Assembly: GCA_026210745.1 (NCBI GenBank)
Contig: CP110630.1
Span: forward strand, 2,170,001 to 2,234,000
Length of the DNA: 64,000 nt
Direction of reading: 5' to 3'
Source: Exobasidium rhododendri
Lineage: Eukaryota; Basidiomycota; Exobasidiomycetes; Exobasidiales; Exobasidiaceae
Part shown: one piece after another, positions 1-11,500 of the stretch
Numbering within the stretch: position 1 is the first letter of the stretch
Layout: each line of letters opens with the position of its first letter
The notes under the pieces: model-generated
What the model saw: only the letters and a program-made list of their open reading frames with translations
What the model was told of the DNA's origin: nothing
Databases searched by the model: none
Program-made: the position numbers and the translations under genes

Positions 1-604
1 ACGTAAAGGCAAGGAGCGCTCTCTGGCGTGATGGTATGAACTACTCGCATGGAACAGGTCACGGAATCGGGAGCTTTTTGAACGTTCATGAAGGTCCTCA
101 AGGTTTCTCGACCTCGTCTGGTGGTGCTCAAATTCCAGCTGAACTTCAAGTGAACATGTGTATTTCCAACGAGCCCGGCTTCTACGAAGAGGGCCACTAT
201 GGTATTCGAACGGAGAGTTGCATTGTGGTCAAGTCGGTCAAAACAAGGAGAGATTTTGGAGGCAGCGGTGTGAGTGCTCGGCGTGTCAAGTTGACAGGGA
301 GGACAATCTCTTGTGGGCAATGACTGATCGCCAGAACTTTGATTGCAGACGTGGCTTGGCTTCGAGAGACTGACAGTGGTACCAAGTGAGTGGGCTTTTT
401 GCACGCGATTGTTGTGACCTTCATTCTGAGACACCCACACTTTCTTTCCCCCTTCTCTCAGTCTACAAGAATCTGGTCAATGTCAAGCTGCTTACTAAAG
501 AGGAAGCGAAATGGCTAAAGAGCCACAACCAGTGGTGTAGGGAACAATTACAGCCGCTACTCAAGGACGACAAGCGGGCTCTTCGATGGCTCAAGGGACA
601 ATAG
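1..604 (+). CDS. Xaa-Pro aminopeptidase (aminopeptidase P), C-terminal part
   Basis: This is the 3' end of a gene that begins left of the window. The encoded M24 'pita-bread' metallopeptidase removes an N-terminal residue that precedes proline, using two metal ions. Coding is open from the left edge: ALWRDG leads into HGTGHGIG (metal-binding His), then NEPGFYEEGHYGIRTES carries the two metal-binding Glu. Two introns were read, 270-348 and 386-461. The joined tail passes through WLGFERLTVVP, a family signature, and ends in KGQ. The stop is 604. The 3' end faces the carrier gene at 710. The family is certain, but cytosolic versus mitochondrial form cannot be decided without the N-terminus. Confidence 0.93.
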
Positions 605-709
605 AAGGACACTCATGCCGCTGCACTTGTAACGTAAGGCTCACAGGGAGATTGATATAAGTAGTATTTGCAAATGATGGTCCCTGTCACGACGGAAGCG
701 ATCTTCATA

Positions 710-2073
710 CTACGAAGAGACGCCAATCGGTGTCATGGCCTTCTTGGTGAGGTCGTAGATCCTGGGAAGCACAACGAAAAGAATCAGTACAGCGAAAGGA
801 CATCGCTTGCTTCCGTCAAACGTACCTCTCTTTACTAGCGAAAAGCAGAGCAGCTGTGAGCACGCTCTGTAGCAGTTTGCCTGCGATACCACGGTAGAGT
901 CCGGCGAAGCTGCGAAAGAAGCCGAGATGTCAAGAAAGACGCTCCTCACGTTGGGTGGATGGGTAGGAAGCACACGACACCTCACTCACCCTTCTCGATT
1001 CACAATGTCTGTCATGGCTGTCCACACGTTGGAAGCACCCTTCGCTCCACTCTGCTGCCTGTTCTTGATGACTGAGAATTGGACAGTATAAAGGGTTAGC
1101 GACAGACCGCAATATTTCTTTTCTCCTCGCCTACTTCAGGCACGGATCCTCCAGGCTTACCGATCTGTGGGTAGGTCAGGCCTGTAGCAAGTAACTTGCT
1201 CAGTGCACCCAAAAGGAAGACTTCAAAGTCATTCAACTTTGGTAAAACACCTCTCTTTTTCTTTCCGTCCAAGGCCATCGATCGTAGCCTTTCGAAAGCA
1301 GTGTACTGCAGAATTGGATTGATGACTAGGACGAGTGCCGGACCTAGACCTTTCCAGAAAGCTGTGATTCCATCTGTTTCAAAGATGTGTTGGATGGTCT
1401 GAACGAATCCGAGCTTTTTGACTGGCGGTGCTGGTTTACTAGAAGGCCCAGCAGCACTGCTCGATTGTGGCGAACTTCTAGCTCGAACAGTTTGACGAGT
1501 GCTGATAACCCAAATCGGATTGCTGATGATCGTGGTGGCAGAGCCAGCAATAGCACCCGCTAGCATACTCTCCAACGTGGTCAGTGCACCCCCGGCGGCG
1601 ATCTTGGCTGCCTGCGTCGTGGCATTAGCAGCAACGTCCTTTGATTTGGCTGTCAAAATGACGTCTCGGACTTTCTCGAAAAAGAAGTAGTAGACGCTGG
1701 AGGAGCGGAGAAGAAGAAGAACAAGAAGAATTTCAGCTCTCTTGCCTGCAATAATTCTAAGCTTTTCCGTAAAATAACTCGCAAGTTGGAGACACCAACG
1801 CCGACGAGAGACGACTTAAGTCCAGCATACAGCCCGGTGACGCCCTCCTCTTGTATGACTTTTCCTGCAGCAGACACGAGCGACTGTACAGAGCAGATTC
1901 AGTGAGCAGCTTGAATCATGACACCCTTCACCACTACTTTCTCTCACTTCTTCTGGGTGTTTGGACGAGAGCACAGCAGCGCGAGTGCTGATCGACAGCA
2001 GCGGGTAGGTCGTCGTCATGGCAAGCACACCTCCCGCACCACCAGCACATGCGTGTATGAAAGAGTCTGACAT
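710..2073 (-). CDS. Peroxisomal PMP47/ANT1-type carrier (mitochondrial carrier family)
   Basis: A 326-aa carrier-family protein with three repeats. Repeat starts read TYPLLSISTR, SNPIWVISTR and TYPQIVIKNR, the degenerate form of the PX[DE]XX[RK] signature typical of PMP47/Ant1, which move adenine nucleotides or cofactors across the peroxisomal membrane. Exons on the minus strand are 2073-1948, 1883-1783, 1696-1161, 1071-990, 909-826 and 761-710, and their sum is a whole number of codons. The second intron (1782-1697) starts with GCGAGT, so it is a GC-AG intron. Only this junction restores the family motif SNFVYYFFFEK. The start Met begins MSDSFIHACAGGAGG. The substrate is inferred from family only. 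Confidence 0.92.
1697..1782 (-). other. GC-AG intron in the PMP47-type gene
   Basis: The donor reads AACTT|GCGAGT and the acceptor CTCCAG|CGTC on the minus strand. Phase 2 is kept and the junction codes for Phe in SNFVYY. No GT donor nearby gives an open frame with this motif. GC-AG introns are known but form a small minority of fungal introns. Confidence 0.75.
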
Positions 2074-2771
2074 GGTCTCTAGCTGTAGTGAGGGGGGAAG
2101 TGCGTTACGAAAGCGCAAGAATGAATTCGAGAGAGTGTGTGAGTGAGTGAGAGCGCGCAAGCGTGTGTGTGTTTTAATTCAAGACCGGGGTAACGAAGAG
2201 TGTGCGTGCGTCGCGACCGGCTATCAGGCTTGCCTGAACTTTTCCGGTCGTCTTTCCCTCGTTTCATCCTTGGAGACGCGCTACCAACCAACCAACACTC
2301 TGGACAGCTTACGTACGCAATCGGTCGCGCGCGCCTTTGCTCCGCTACTCGAGGCTAAATAAAGAATGGCACACCAAAACTTTGTATTTTAAAGACCCAA
2401 AATAGAGAACGAGCCTGTCAAGTGCTTTCCAGCCTTTTAATGTCACATTCCCCCTTCTTTTTCTACTCGCCGGCGACGCAGATCATTTCACTTTGCATCG
2501 ACACTTGCACTCACTCTTTCACGGCCAACTCTCGTTACATGCACTCTCTTCTCTGAAAGACGTCTGAGGTCTGATTGTTCACCCTCCTCTCTCTCAACGT
2601 ACAACCATCGACGTTTGACAGGCAGAGACACGACTCGAAAATTTCGACCGCGATTTACACACTCCTTTTTCCCTTACAAGTACAAGCAAAGCAACTTCGT
2701 CTTCACCACACAAGAACAGAGCAGGCATCTGAGTTCCATCACATAGCTAGGTTTTCCTCTTCGACTCCATC
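2074..2771 (+). promoter_or_regulatory. Divergent intergenic region (carrier / KCH channel)
   Basis: About 700 bp between two start codons. It holds GT-rich tracts near 2130-2175 and long pyrimidine-rich runs (CT tracts at 2450-2600) leading into the channel gene, typical of fungal core promoters and 5' UTRs. I see no credible ORF. Confidence 0.6.
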
Positions 2772-5112
2772 ATGGGTTGCTGTGGTGAGGCGCGCTGGAA
2801 GCGTGAGGAGGTGCCTGATCACAAGGTATGCGACAAGGAGGCTCTCGTTGACAGCATTCCGGCTTGACTGACTGACTGCCTATATCTCTTTACAGTTCGA
2901 CTTCATCGATGTACGGGATTACTGGAGTAACGGCTATCTTGTTCGCATAAAGTAAGTGCTAGAGAAGATCGGTATCTAGAATGGCGAACGCTTCTTTTCA
3001 TACCGAAGTGTCCCCACTCCGAACAGGTATGCATTTCTATATCTGAACATCATCAAGTCGTTTGCCGTCTACGTTGCCGACATCTATACAGCCATCACCT
3101 TGCTAGCGTTCCACCATTTCAATGGCAGCATTTATGACCGAGTCGAGGATAGCGTGAATACAGTCAGCGTGCCCTTTGTCTATGGTAAATGGATCTTCAC
3201 TGGCTGCATCATCTTTTCTTTCTTGCTTCTGGCGTATGAAGCTCACAAGGGTCGAGCAGTCGTTCGAAGTCGAGACATCAGCTACGCCTACACCAACGTC
3301 ATGGCCAACAACTACTACAGTCTTCGAAGTTACAATCACTTTTGCTTCTTCTCTCAGCTCAACAATTCGAAGAAGAAAAAGGACGAACTGGCTTTCTTCA
3401 TCTTCTTTACCTTCAAGGGTTGGAAGAGGCTATTGGTCGCCGACGGGCCTCGACAAGTCATAAACGCTCTTACGCTATACGCTTTGGCAGAAGTGTCGGA
3501 CTTTTCTACCAACATCTCTGCTTACTACGAAGGCAACATTTTTACTGCCATCATGTTACTCACCATGTTGTTCACTGTCGTCATCTTCGCGGGAAGCTTC
3601 ATTCTTCTATCCATTGCCACGCTGATGTACTTGCCATTAATTTGCTACATCAAGGGTAACCTCAAGGAATACTGTTGTCACAAGATCGACAAACGTATCT
3701 CGGAGTTAGTGCAAAAGAAGAAGAAGCAGAGGCTGGGCAAATATGCTGCTATTGCTCGAGCTGAAGCAGCAGGTGACTTTTCACATCTGATGAACAAGAA
3801 GGGTGTCATCGTGGGTAGAAAGATGCTGCAACCTACTCTGCCTCAGTTAGACATCAACTTGATGGAGGACGACTCAAAGATGATCAAGAAGAAGTTGGAC
3901 AGAAAAGGGTCAGTCTCTTCTTCGACTGTGCACGGAGGGTATTATGGCACGGAAAAGAGCTTGTATGGAATGAAGGACGGGGAAGACTATGGAAGTACTG
4001 CACAGCTAGTGCTCAATCAGGGCCATGCAGGAAGCAACGTGGGGCACCTTTACAGCAACGGCAATGGCAGCATCAGTAGTGCAACCTTGAATGTCAACCC
4101 TAGCTTACCTCCTACAGTATACAATTCTCCTGAGTCGTATCCCATGCAAGTTCGTGGAATGCAAGGTGTGCAGGATGTCTTACGCACCCAAGGCAGCTTC
4201 AATAACTCCACCATACTTGCTCAAATGGGACCTATTGGAACAAGTCCCGATTTATACGCCAAGAGAATGTTGGGCAGAGGAAACACAATGCTTTCAACAG
4301 GTGAAGAAGGTCGAGATCGTGAAGGTGCTACAAGTCCGGCGATGAGCGCATATCGTGGGGTAGGAGTAGTGAAAAGTCCCTTGGCGGTCAGAGAAGAGAC
4401 AGTAGAAGATTTACAAGAGGGTAGCTACTTTGACCAACAGCAGAATCAGAGAAGTGGCGGCGCACACAGGGCATCATCCAACACTGCTTTAGACTTATCC
4501 CAAACAAGTCAGGCGATTGGGGTCAAGGGCGAGGAATTCCGTCCAGCTTCCACCAACATGAGCCTTCGAGAGCCGACTGATCTTTCTGCCTATACCCCAT
4601 ATCATCAGAGCGGTAGTCCGAACGACTTGTCCCCTTATCCTGAAGGCAGTCAGCAACTAAGCCGGGTACACAGCTTTAGCGAAGTTTACGAAGCTTACTA
4701 CGAGGAGCACGACGGACAAGAGGTATACCCATTACAAGACGAGCTACCTGGAGCCAACGGCCAGCAATCGCAGTACTATCAGGGCTACAACCAAGGGCCA
4801 CAAGCAGAATATTTACCTTCTCATGACGTCCAGCAAGCAGATAATAGCCACACTGCGACTGCAAATGGAGCGATAGACTACGCTCATCAACAGCCTACTT
4901 CCCATCACTACAATGCATCGCAAGCGGTGTATCAAGTGGAAGAAGGCGAGCGCGAAGTCCACCGCGACCAATACTATCAGCATCAACATCAGCATCAGCA
5001 TCAACATCAACAAACAGAATACCTGCATTTGCAGTCCAGTGTGCAAGGAGGCCAATATGTCTATCAGGAAAGTCAGAACGAGCAAATGTACAACAATTAT
5101 CAAGTTCGGTAG
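2772..5112 (+). CDS. KCH1: KCH-family low-affinity potassium channel
   Basis: A 731-aa protein of the fungal KCH (Kch1/Prm6) family, plasma-membrane proteins that let K+ in and support Ca2+ influx during pheromone or stress responses in yeast. The N-terminus MGCCGEARWKREEVPDHK and the block FDFIDVRDYW are family hallmarks. Several hydrophobic segments follow (YAFLYLNIIKSFAVYVADIY; WIFTGCIIFSFLLLAYEAHK; IMLLTMLFTVVIFAGSFILL) in the first ~230 residues. The rest is a long hydrophilic Ser/Gln/Tyr-rich cytosolic tail with a His-Gln run coded at 4979-5014. Exons are 2772-2825, 2896-2951 and 3027-5112. Assignment to the family is firm; transport activity is inferred. Confidence 0.93.
4979..5014 (+). 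repeat. CATCAA/CATCAG repeat coding for a His-Gln run
   Basis: An imperfect 6-bp repeat, CAT followed by CAA or CAG, encodes alternating His-Gln in the channel's C-terminal tail. It is likely length-variable between strains. Confidence 0.85.
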
Positions 5113-5443
5113 TGTGCTATAGATTCTTTTAATCAACTTTATCTTCCCTTTCTCCCTCCTTATCTCAGTCAAGAGCACGCTGATCAGGAATTCACCATGC
5201 TGGAGTTCCCTCAGGAAGTATAACCCCCATCTATGGCGCTTTTTTTTTTCGTTCGACATAAAGCTTTCAGTACACTCTCATTGACTTGCTCTGTCGCGTC
5301 GTGTGGAGGTAGAATAATGCAAGTCTGTCGTACGATGATTAGAGACTGATTATGTACGGCGCCAAAATTATCTACGCACTCGATCTGAAGAAGGGCAGTC
5401 GAATCGCTTGCCACTTCTTTCTTGCAGCTGACGTTCATACTAC
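5113..5443 (+). promoter_or_regulatory. Intergenic region, KCH channel to MsrB
   Basis: 331 bp holding the 3' UTR of the channel gene (pyrimidine-rich at 5140-5165, a T10 run near 5240) and the promoter of the reductase gene. No gene was seen. Confidence 0.5.
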
Positions 5444-6454
5444 ATGCTACTTGCTCGTTCCTTGCCCGCCTTGATAATTCCCAGACTTGCCCTTTCAGTT
5501 GCGAGCTCCACCACTGTGCCTCTCAGAAGCTTCGTCACCGTCTCGACACTTTCGTACTCCACTTCAAATCTCGGAAGCCTAGGTGCTCCACCTCTTGCTT
5601 TCTACACTTCCTCTTTCATCAACAGCTCTTCATCTCAGTCTATTCGAAAGATGGGCAGCGACTCTAGCAAAGCTACTGGTGACGGAGCTTCGTTTCCCAA
5701 GGGAAAGAGTGACACTGAATGGCGAACTGTGTTGAGCCCTGCGCAGGTGTGTACCGTCGCTTCAATACAGAAAGCACGCAAGGAAAGAGACAGATCGATA
5801 TTGGATCGAGACTGATTCTCCTCTCTTCCCATTTTGCATCACGCAGTTCAAGGTCTTGCGCCAGAATGGAACGGAGCCAGCGTTTACAAGCGAGTTTGAC
5901 AAACACTACAAGGAAGGTGTCTACAATTGCGCTGCCTGCGATACGCCCCTGTACACTTCCGGCACCAAGTTCAAGGTGGGTCTCACGTTTTCTCTCTAAT
6001 ATAAGACAGTACACCTACTCATCTTCTCCCTTCTGCTTAATCTTCATAGAGCGGCTGTGGATGGCCCGCATTCTTTGATGCTATTCCAGGGGCAGTAACT
6101 CGAAAGACCGATCGAGCTTTCGGCATGGTAAGTTGGCAAAGTCCCTCATGCCCTCTTTTCACTACCCCAATAATGCTGACCAACACCATACCACTCCTTC
6201 TTTCTTTTATCTTTGATCAGAAACGTGTCGAAGTACGATGCGCTGCTTGTGACTCTCACCTTGGTCATGTGTTTGAAGGTGAAGGATTCAATAACCCCAC
6301 CGACGAGAGGCATGTGAGTGTTGTACGAGGGTCCAACGGAGCATCTCATGAAGGCGTTTCTCATCTTTCTGGGCCTTTAATTCTTTCTCAGTGCGTGAAT
6401 GGCATCTGCCTTCGATTCAATGAAGACAAGGAGGCAGCTGGTGGTAAGATGTGA
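5444..6454 (+). CDS. MXR2: Peptide-methionine (R)-S-oxide reductase MsrB
   Basis: A 221-aa enzyme that reduces methionine-R-sulfoxide in proteins. Exons 5444-5746, 5847-5975, 6050-6127, 6221-6313 and 6392-6454 give a whole number of codons. Two CxxC pairs that bind structural zinc are visible (CAAC twice), with the family blocks SGCGWPAF and HLGHVFEGEG. The resolving/catalytic region reads CVNGICLRF, where the family usually has RYCINSASLRF. The first ~65 residues are rich in Arg, Ser and Leu and lack acids, as in a mitochondrial presequence. A second in-frame ATG at 5651 (Met70, MGSDSSK) would make a cytosolic form. The family is certain; dual targeting is inferred. Confidence 0.94.
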
Positions 6455-6602
6455 ATACAGCTCGCTCAAATTTCCCTTCTGAATGTACTATTCCAGTCGT
6501 TTACACAAGGCAACGAATGACGCTTTGATAACATTAAGGGGAACATCTGTCATTACATGAACGAAGCAGCCATATAAAGCCAATCTTTGCTCGTCTCTCC
6601 TT

Positions 6603-6622
6603 TCTCTCTCTCTCTCTCTCTC
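6603..6622. repeat. (TC)n microsatellite
   Basis: A run of TC dinucleotides in the 195-bp spacer between the convergent MsrB and clathrin light chain genes. Confidence 0.9.
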
Positions 6623-6648
6623 TTCGCCCCGAAGCTCACATCCAGCAT

Positions 6649-7791
6649 CTAGTATCCAGCAGAGCCAGGTGCATTGTCGCCTTCCCTTCTCAAACTCAGC
6701 AGAATCTCCTTCATTCTAGTCAGATCGGTCGATCCAGGTCCACTCTTTGCTACCGTCTTTGATTGGCTGTTCTGCAGGTCGATCAATTTGGTCACTCGAG
6801 ACCATGTTGTTCCTTCTGCCAGTTCTCGGCCGCGTTGTTCCACAAAGACAGCCTCTTCCTCCCTGGTACGACAAAGTTCATTCAGTGTAAGGCCAATCAG
6901 TTGGCCATCTTTGGATGAAAGCTTAATGACTCACTTATTCGAGGCAATATTTCTCTCTTTCTTTTTGTTGTATTCGGCATAGAAATTGTCGATATCCTGC
7001 TCCGCTTTGCTAACAGTTTCTGCCTTTCTGCGTTCTGCTGCTGCTTCTCTAGTTGCAATCTCTTCTTGTTGTTTCTCGCGCCAAATTCTACACATGCAAG
7101 AAGTGTTCAGACAGCGCTTCTCTTATTACGATACATATATTCTGCTGCACCACTCACCGAACAGGCTCTGGTTCATCCTCGCCATCCAGGCCATAAGGAT
7201 CATGGGATACTCCAAACGATGTCGTTGCCTGGGTCACTCGAGCATTACTTGAGCTTACTGGAGGCGCCATGTAGCCATTCTGGAATCAAACGACAAGGGA
7301 AGAGAGAGAGAGAGAGATTCAGTCAATTACCACGGCAGGTGTTTGTCGTATCTTCCGCCCAAACTCACCGAAGAGGCTGGAATTTCTTCTTCTGGCTCAT
7401 CTAATTCCGGGAAGTTGCGTTCAAAGTGATCCCTTTCATTGTCTGCCCTGGGAGCTGGAGCAGATGGTGCGCTACCTCCAAGCAAGTCTTCCTCTCCATC
7501 GTCCATGAATCCAGAGCCACCGACCGGGTTCCTAGAGGGGTTCGATACGAATGCATTATCGTCATCGCCATCTAGTGCAGGGAAAGCAGAGGCTGAGTTT
7601 TCAAAGTCGCGATCACCGCTCCCTCCTCCCAAGCTTGCTAAACGAGCTGCATTGTTTAAGCTGTTGTGCGTCGCACCTCCAAAGAGATCAGTGTCACCTT
7701 CCAAGGCGCCTGCTGCTGCTCTTTCCCTGGCAAGAAAATCGGCAGTAGGATCTGACTCTTGATTGGAACCTGTGTTGAAGTCGAATGACAT
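6649..7791 (-). CDS. CLC1: Clathrin light chain
   Basis: Regulatory subunit of clathrin coats at the plasma membrane and Golgi/endosomes. The N-terminal half is acidic and disordered ([20 protein letters not shown], then ALDGDDD and [11 protein letters not shown]). The middle holds [13 protein letters not shown]. The C-terminal half is a heptad-rich helix, [20 protein letters not shown] through [19 protein letters not shown], which binds the heavy chain. The tail [17 protein letters not shown] is also typical. At least three introns, including about 7370-7280, about 7155-7090 and about 6935-6865, break the gene. It is divergent from the Boi-type gene, another membrane-traffic and polarity gene. 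Confidence 0.92.
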
Positions 7792-8506
7792 CTTTCTGTT
7801 GTTGTCGTGGTTGTCGCTGTGACTGACCTTCTTCTCGCAAGTATCGATGGCTATTACTCGGACGAGCTGTTAAGCTTCTCGAGGTTGATAGGCAGTAGCG
7901 CTTGCTGGACGACGGCGCACGTGTCATCTCGCAACGCGCTAGCAGGCAGCGGTGCATCAGATTTACAGCGTCAAGGCTTTTTTGTATTGGGCCGAGCATC
8001 CGTTTTCAAATGCCCTTGACGAAGATCATTAAGCGCTGGGGCAACATGCGTGTTTTCTAGCAATGCAAACCTTACAGGATTAAAATGTTTCATTAAAGGA
8101 TCGATACAGTACGTTCCTCAGAGGAAGCAGAGCTAATCGCCAATCGTGTAGTAGTCAACGCCAAATTCCGAAAGCTGCATTTTTCATTGTTCCAGGCATC
8201 TTCACACTCTCGCCATCGTCCTGTGTTTACGAAGGCCGCCAGCCTTTCTCACTCTTTTTCATTGCCCGCTCGAAGTTGCGCCGCCTTGCCGTGTAGCCTT
8301 CACATCGGGATATATACACACAAATACAGGAGGCACTGCTCCGTGCTTCTTTGATCGCCTGTCCCCAGCTCTTGTTAGGCGAGCACAACTTTTCATTCTA
8401 ACGAGGAAGTGCAAGGGGGCATATGACATCCTGAATCTTGGCTCGTGGACGAGATTCAAACGTACAGCAAACAGGGATACTTGTCGTCTCACAGAGTCAT
8501 CTCATC
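7792..8506. promoter_or_regulatory. Divergent intergenic region (clathrin light chain / Boi-like)
   Basis: 715 bp with no believable ORF. It carries both promoters; the Boi-like start codon context is CATCATGTCG. Confidence 0.5.
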
Positions 8507-11500
8507 ATGTCGAGCAACGGGGTGGTGTATGCCCTGCACGATTTCGAGGCAGAAAATCCGGACGAAGTATCCTTCAAGGCAGGCGAGCCGATCACTATAG
8601 TGGAGAAGGATGATGCGTATGGTGACGGCTGGTGGCAAGTGAGTTTTGATGTCACATTTACAACGGACCGCCGAGAGAGATGCTGACTTCTGATACAAAT
8701 TACTGCTAACCGCACAGGGAAAGAACTTGCAAGGTGAAACAGGCTTATTCCCATTTTCATACACGACCTTCGATGCCGAGCTAGCAAAGGGGCAGTCGAC
8801 CGACGGGCAGGGTGGCGAGGCACACGATGAAAAGGGCGCATCGAATGGGAAAGTGATGAACTCGACGATGGCTGACATTGACGAAGCCTTAGCCGGACTA
8901 AGAACGGGAGACAATGGGAAGATGAAGGACTCGGCGACGGATAGAAGGTCACTCAATAGTGAGAGAACGGGCGATTTCTCGATTGGTGGAACGGACGAGA
9001 ACAGTGGGAATGCTGAAGATGACTATGAAGCAAGAGCAAGGGCAAGAGCGGCTTTGGCTGTCAATGCTGCAAAGAATCAGGAAGATGTAGATCAAGCTGA
9101 GAAGGCAGAGCAAATCAGGATGAAGGCGCATGCTATGCGAATCTTTGAAGAGGAGGAAGAAAAGCAAAGGCAACTACTTCTTAGAGTGGAAGAGGAAAGA
9201 AAGGCAGCGGCTGCTCAAGGTACCTTGCAAGAGTCCGAGAAGCCAAAGGTGGCACCCATTCCTGGCTTGGATATGAGCGACGATTCAGACAGCGACGGGA
9301 GCGACGGTCCCGACTTTGATGATGTCGCTGCTCCTACGCATGCACCTCTGTTTGGTGGACCAATCACATCCATCAACAATGACTCTCCAGTTGCCTCCGA
9401 AGCACTTCGCGGTGTTGCTGGCTCGCCGAACGGATCGCAAGATATCACGCCGAGAGACGCTCGAGGTAGTCTAGAGCGACAACAACAACAGCAGCAGCCA
9501 CGCAGCCTTTCGCCCATACCTAGCATCTCTGCGCACAGTCAAGGACAGAAGCAAAGCCAGACTGCACTGTTCGCTGGTGCAGCTGCTGCTGCTGCCGCCG
9601 GCGTGGTTGCTGGTGAACACTCCGTCTCTCCGACTCTTCCGAAATCTATCACGCCTACCAAAGAGCAATTTACGACTGTACGATCCTCCTCTATTCCCGT
9701 TGGTGCTACTTCTCAACCTGAAGCGGTAAGGTCATTCGATGAGGGTAGTGTCGCTTCTTCCAGAGCAGCTCCATCTATCGTCCCGGAAAGCCCAGTCCCT
9801 ACCTTCAGTAGCTTCGTAGGAGGGCCAAGCGGGACGGCAAGTGTCGGTACCGCGCCTACCTCTCTGGTAGGATCGGAAACTCCAAAGAGTCAGCAGCACA
9901 TTGCTACACAGGCAAGTCCGAATCCCAGCATCACTGGTAGTCGACCGAGTGGTCCGGGTGGAGATCCGCATGACTGGACAGTCGATCAGGTCGTGGAATG
10001 GGGTCGTTCGAAAGGCTGGGACGAAAATCAAATCGTCAGCAAATTCCTTGAACATGAAATATCCGGAGACGTCTTGATGGAGATGGACGTCAACATCTTG
10101 AAAGAGATTGATATCATCGCCTTTGGAAAGAGATTTCAAGTTGCCAATGCCATCAAGGACTTGAAGAAGTCATTGCAAGCTCACGAAGACCCTGCTTCGG
10201 CGTCTTGGTCGCCTTTGCCTGACAGCGGTGTCAACACAACAAATGCACCGAACTTCTTTTCGTCCCAGCAGCAACAACAACAGCAGCAGCAGCAGCAACA
10301 ACAACGTAGCTTGGCTCATTCCAGCGATGCGCCTAGCAGTGTTGATCATCAGCTCTCGAACTCTGGTCTGGCTATGATGGTGCGGGATTCCAGTCAGAAG
10401 TCATCCGGAACACCCGTACCTATTGCTGCCACTGGACTGCCCTTTTCGCAAGCTACTCACACGACCTCCAATCCACAATTCGACATTGTTCAATCCAACC
10501 AAGATTTCGAAATGCCTAACACAGGTTGGACTCAAGCATCCACCATGTCGCCCTCCCCCATGCCAAATCAAGGCGAGGTCTCAAACGACAGAAGTCTATC
10601 AGTCTCACCTGCTCCCTACAGGAACGACGCTGCCATGAGAAGGAACGTGTCTGGTGATCAGGCAGGCATCGGTAGTCCGCCTCTCAGCCCTAGAAAGAGA
10701 GAGAGTGGCAGTAGCGGAAAGGTAGGAAGCGATCGAACAAGCTTCTTCGGAGGCTTCAATGCTCAAAAGAGTAGAAAGCCTGCCCCAAGGGTTGCCAGTC
10801 AAGTCTCTTCATATGACAATGGTGAAAGTAATGTCAACAGTAGCAACAACAACCATAAGGGAACTTTCTCTCGTCTAGGCTTTGCCCGACTTCGGAACAA
10901 CTCAAACGCACCCATGGAAGGTGCACAGAATCAGGAGCTTCGAAACAAGATCTCGTTGCCTACGACAAGTCCAACGTACGATTCAATGGGCGATACTGCT
11001 CGTCGAAATCGAGCGAGTCAGCTTAGTAGTGGAAGTGGAAACGGACCATCATCGGGTAGATTGAACAATAATAATTCAACTGCCTATGGTGCTCATCAAA
11101 AGCAAGCAAGTATCGGGTCAGCAGGTGCGAGTGCAGCCGAGTGGCACGGTCCTAGCGAAGCTAAAAACCAAGCTCCAGCAGGCGCAGAAGGACCCGTCAT
11201 GCTTCGAATCCGACCCGTCGACTACGAAGGATGGATGAGGAAGAAGGGAGAGCGATACAACACCTGGAAGCCGCGATACTTGGCATTGAAAGGGTCTGAT
11301 CTGGTTCTCCTGCGTGACCCTACAGCAGCGAAGATCAAGGGTTACGTTAGCATGAAGGGCTACAAAGTCATTGCCGATGAGAACACGAACCCAGGAAAGT
11401 ACGGCTTCAAGATCCTCCACGAGACGGAAAAGCCGCACTACTTTAGTTCTGATGACGCCATCCTGATTCGAGAGTGGATGAAGGCTTTGATGAAGGCGAC

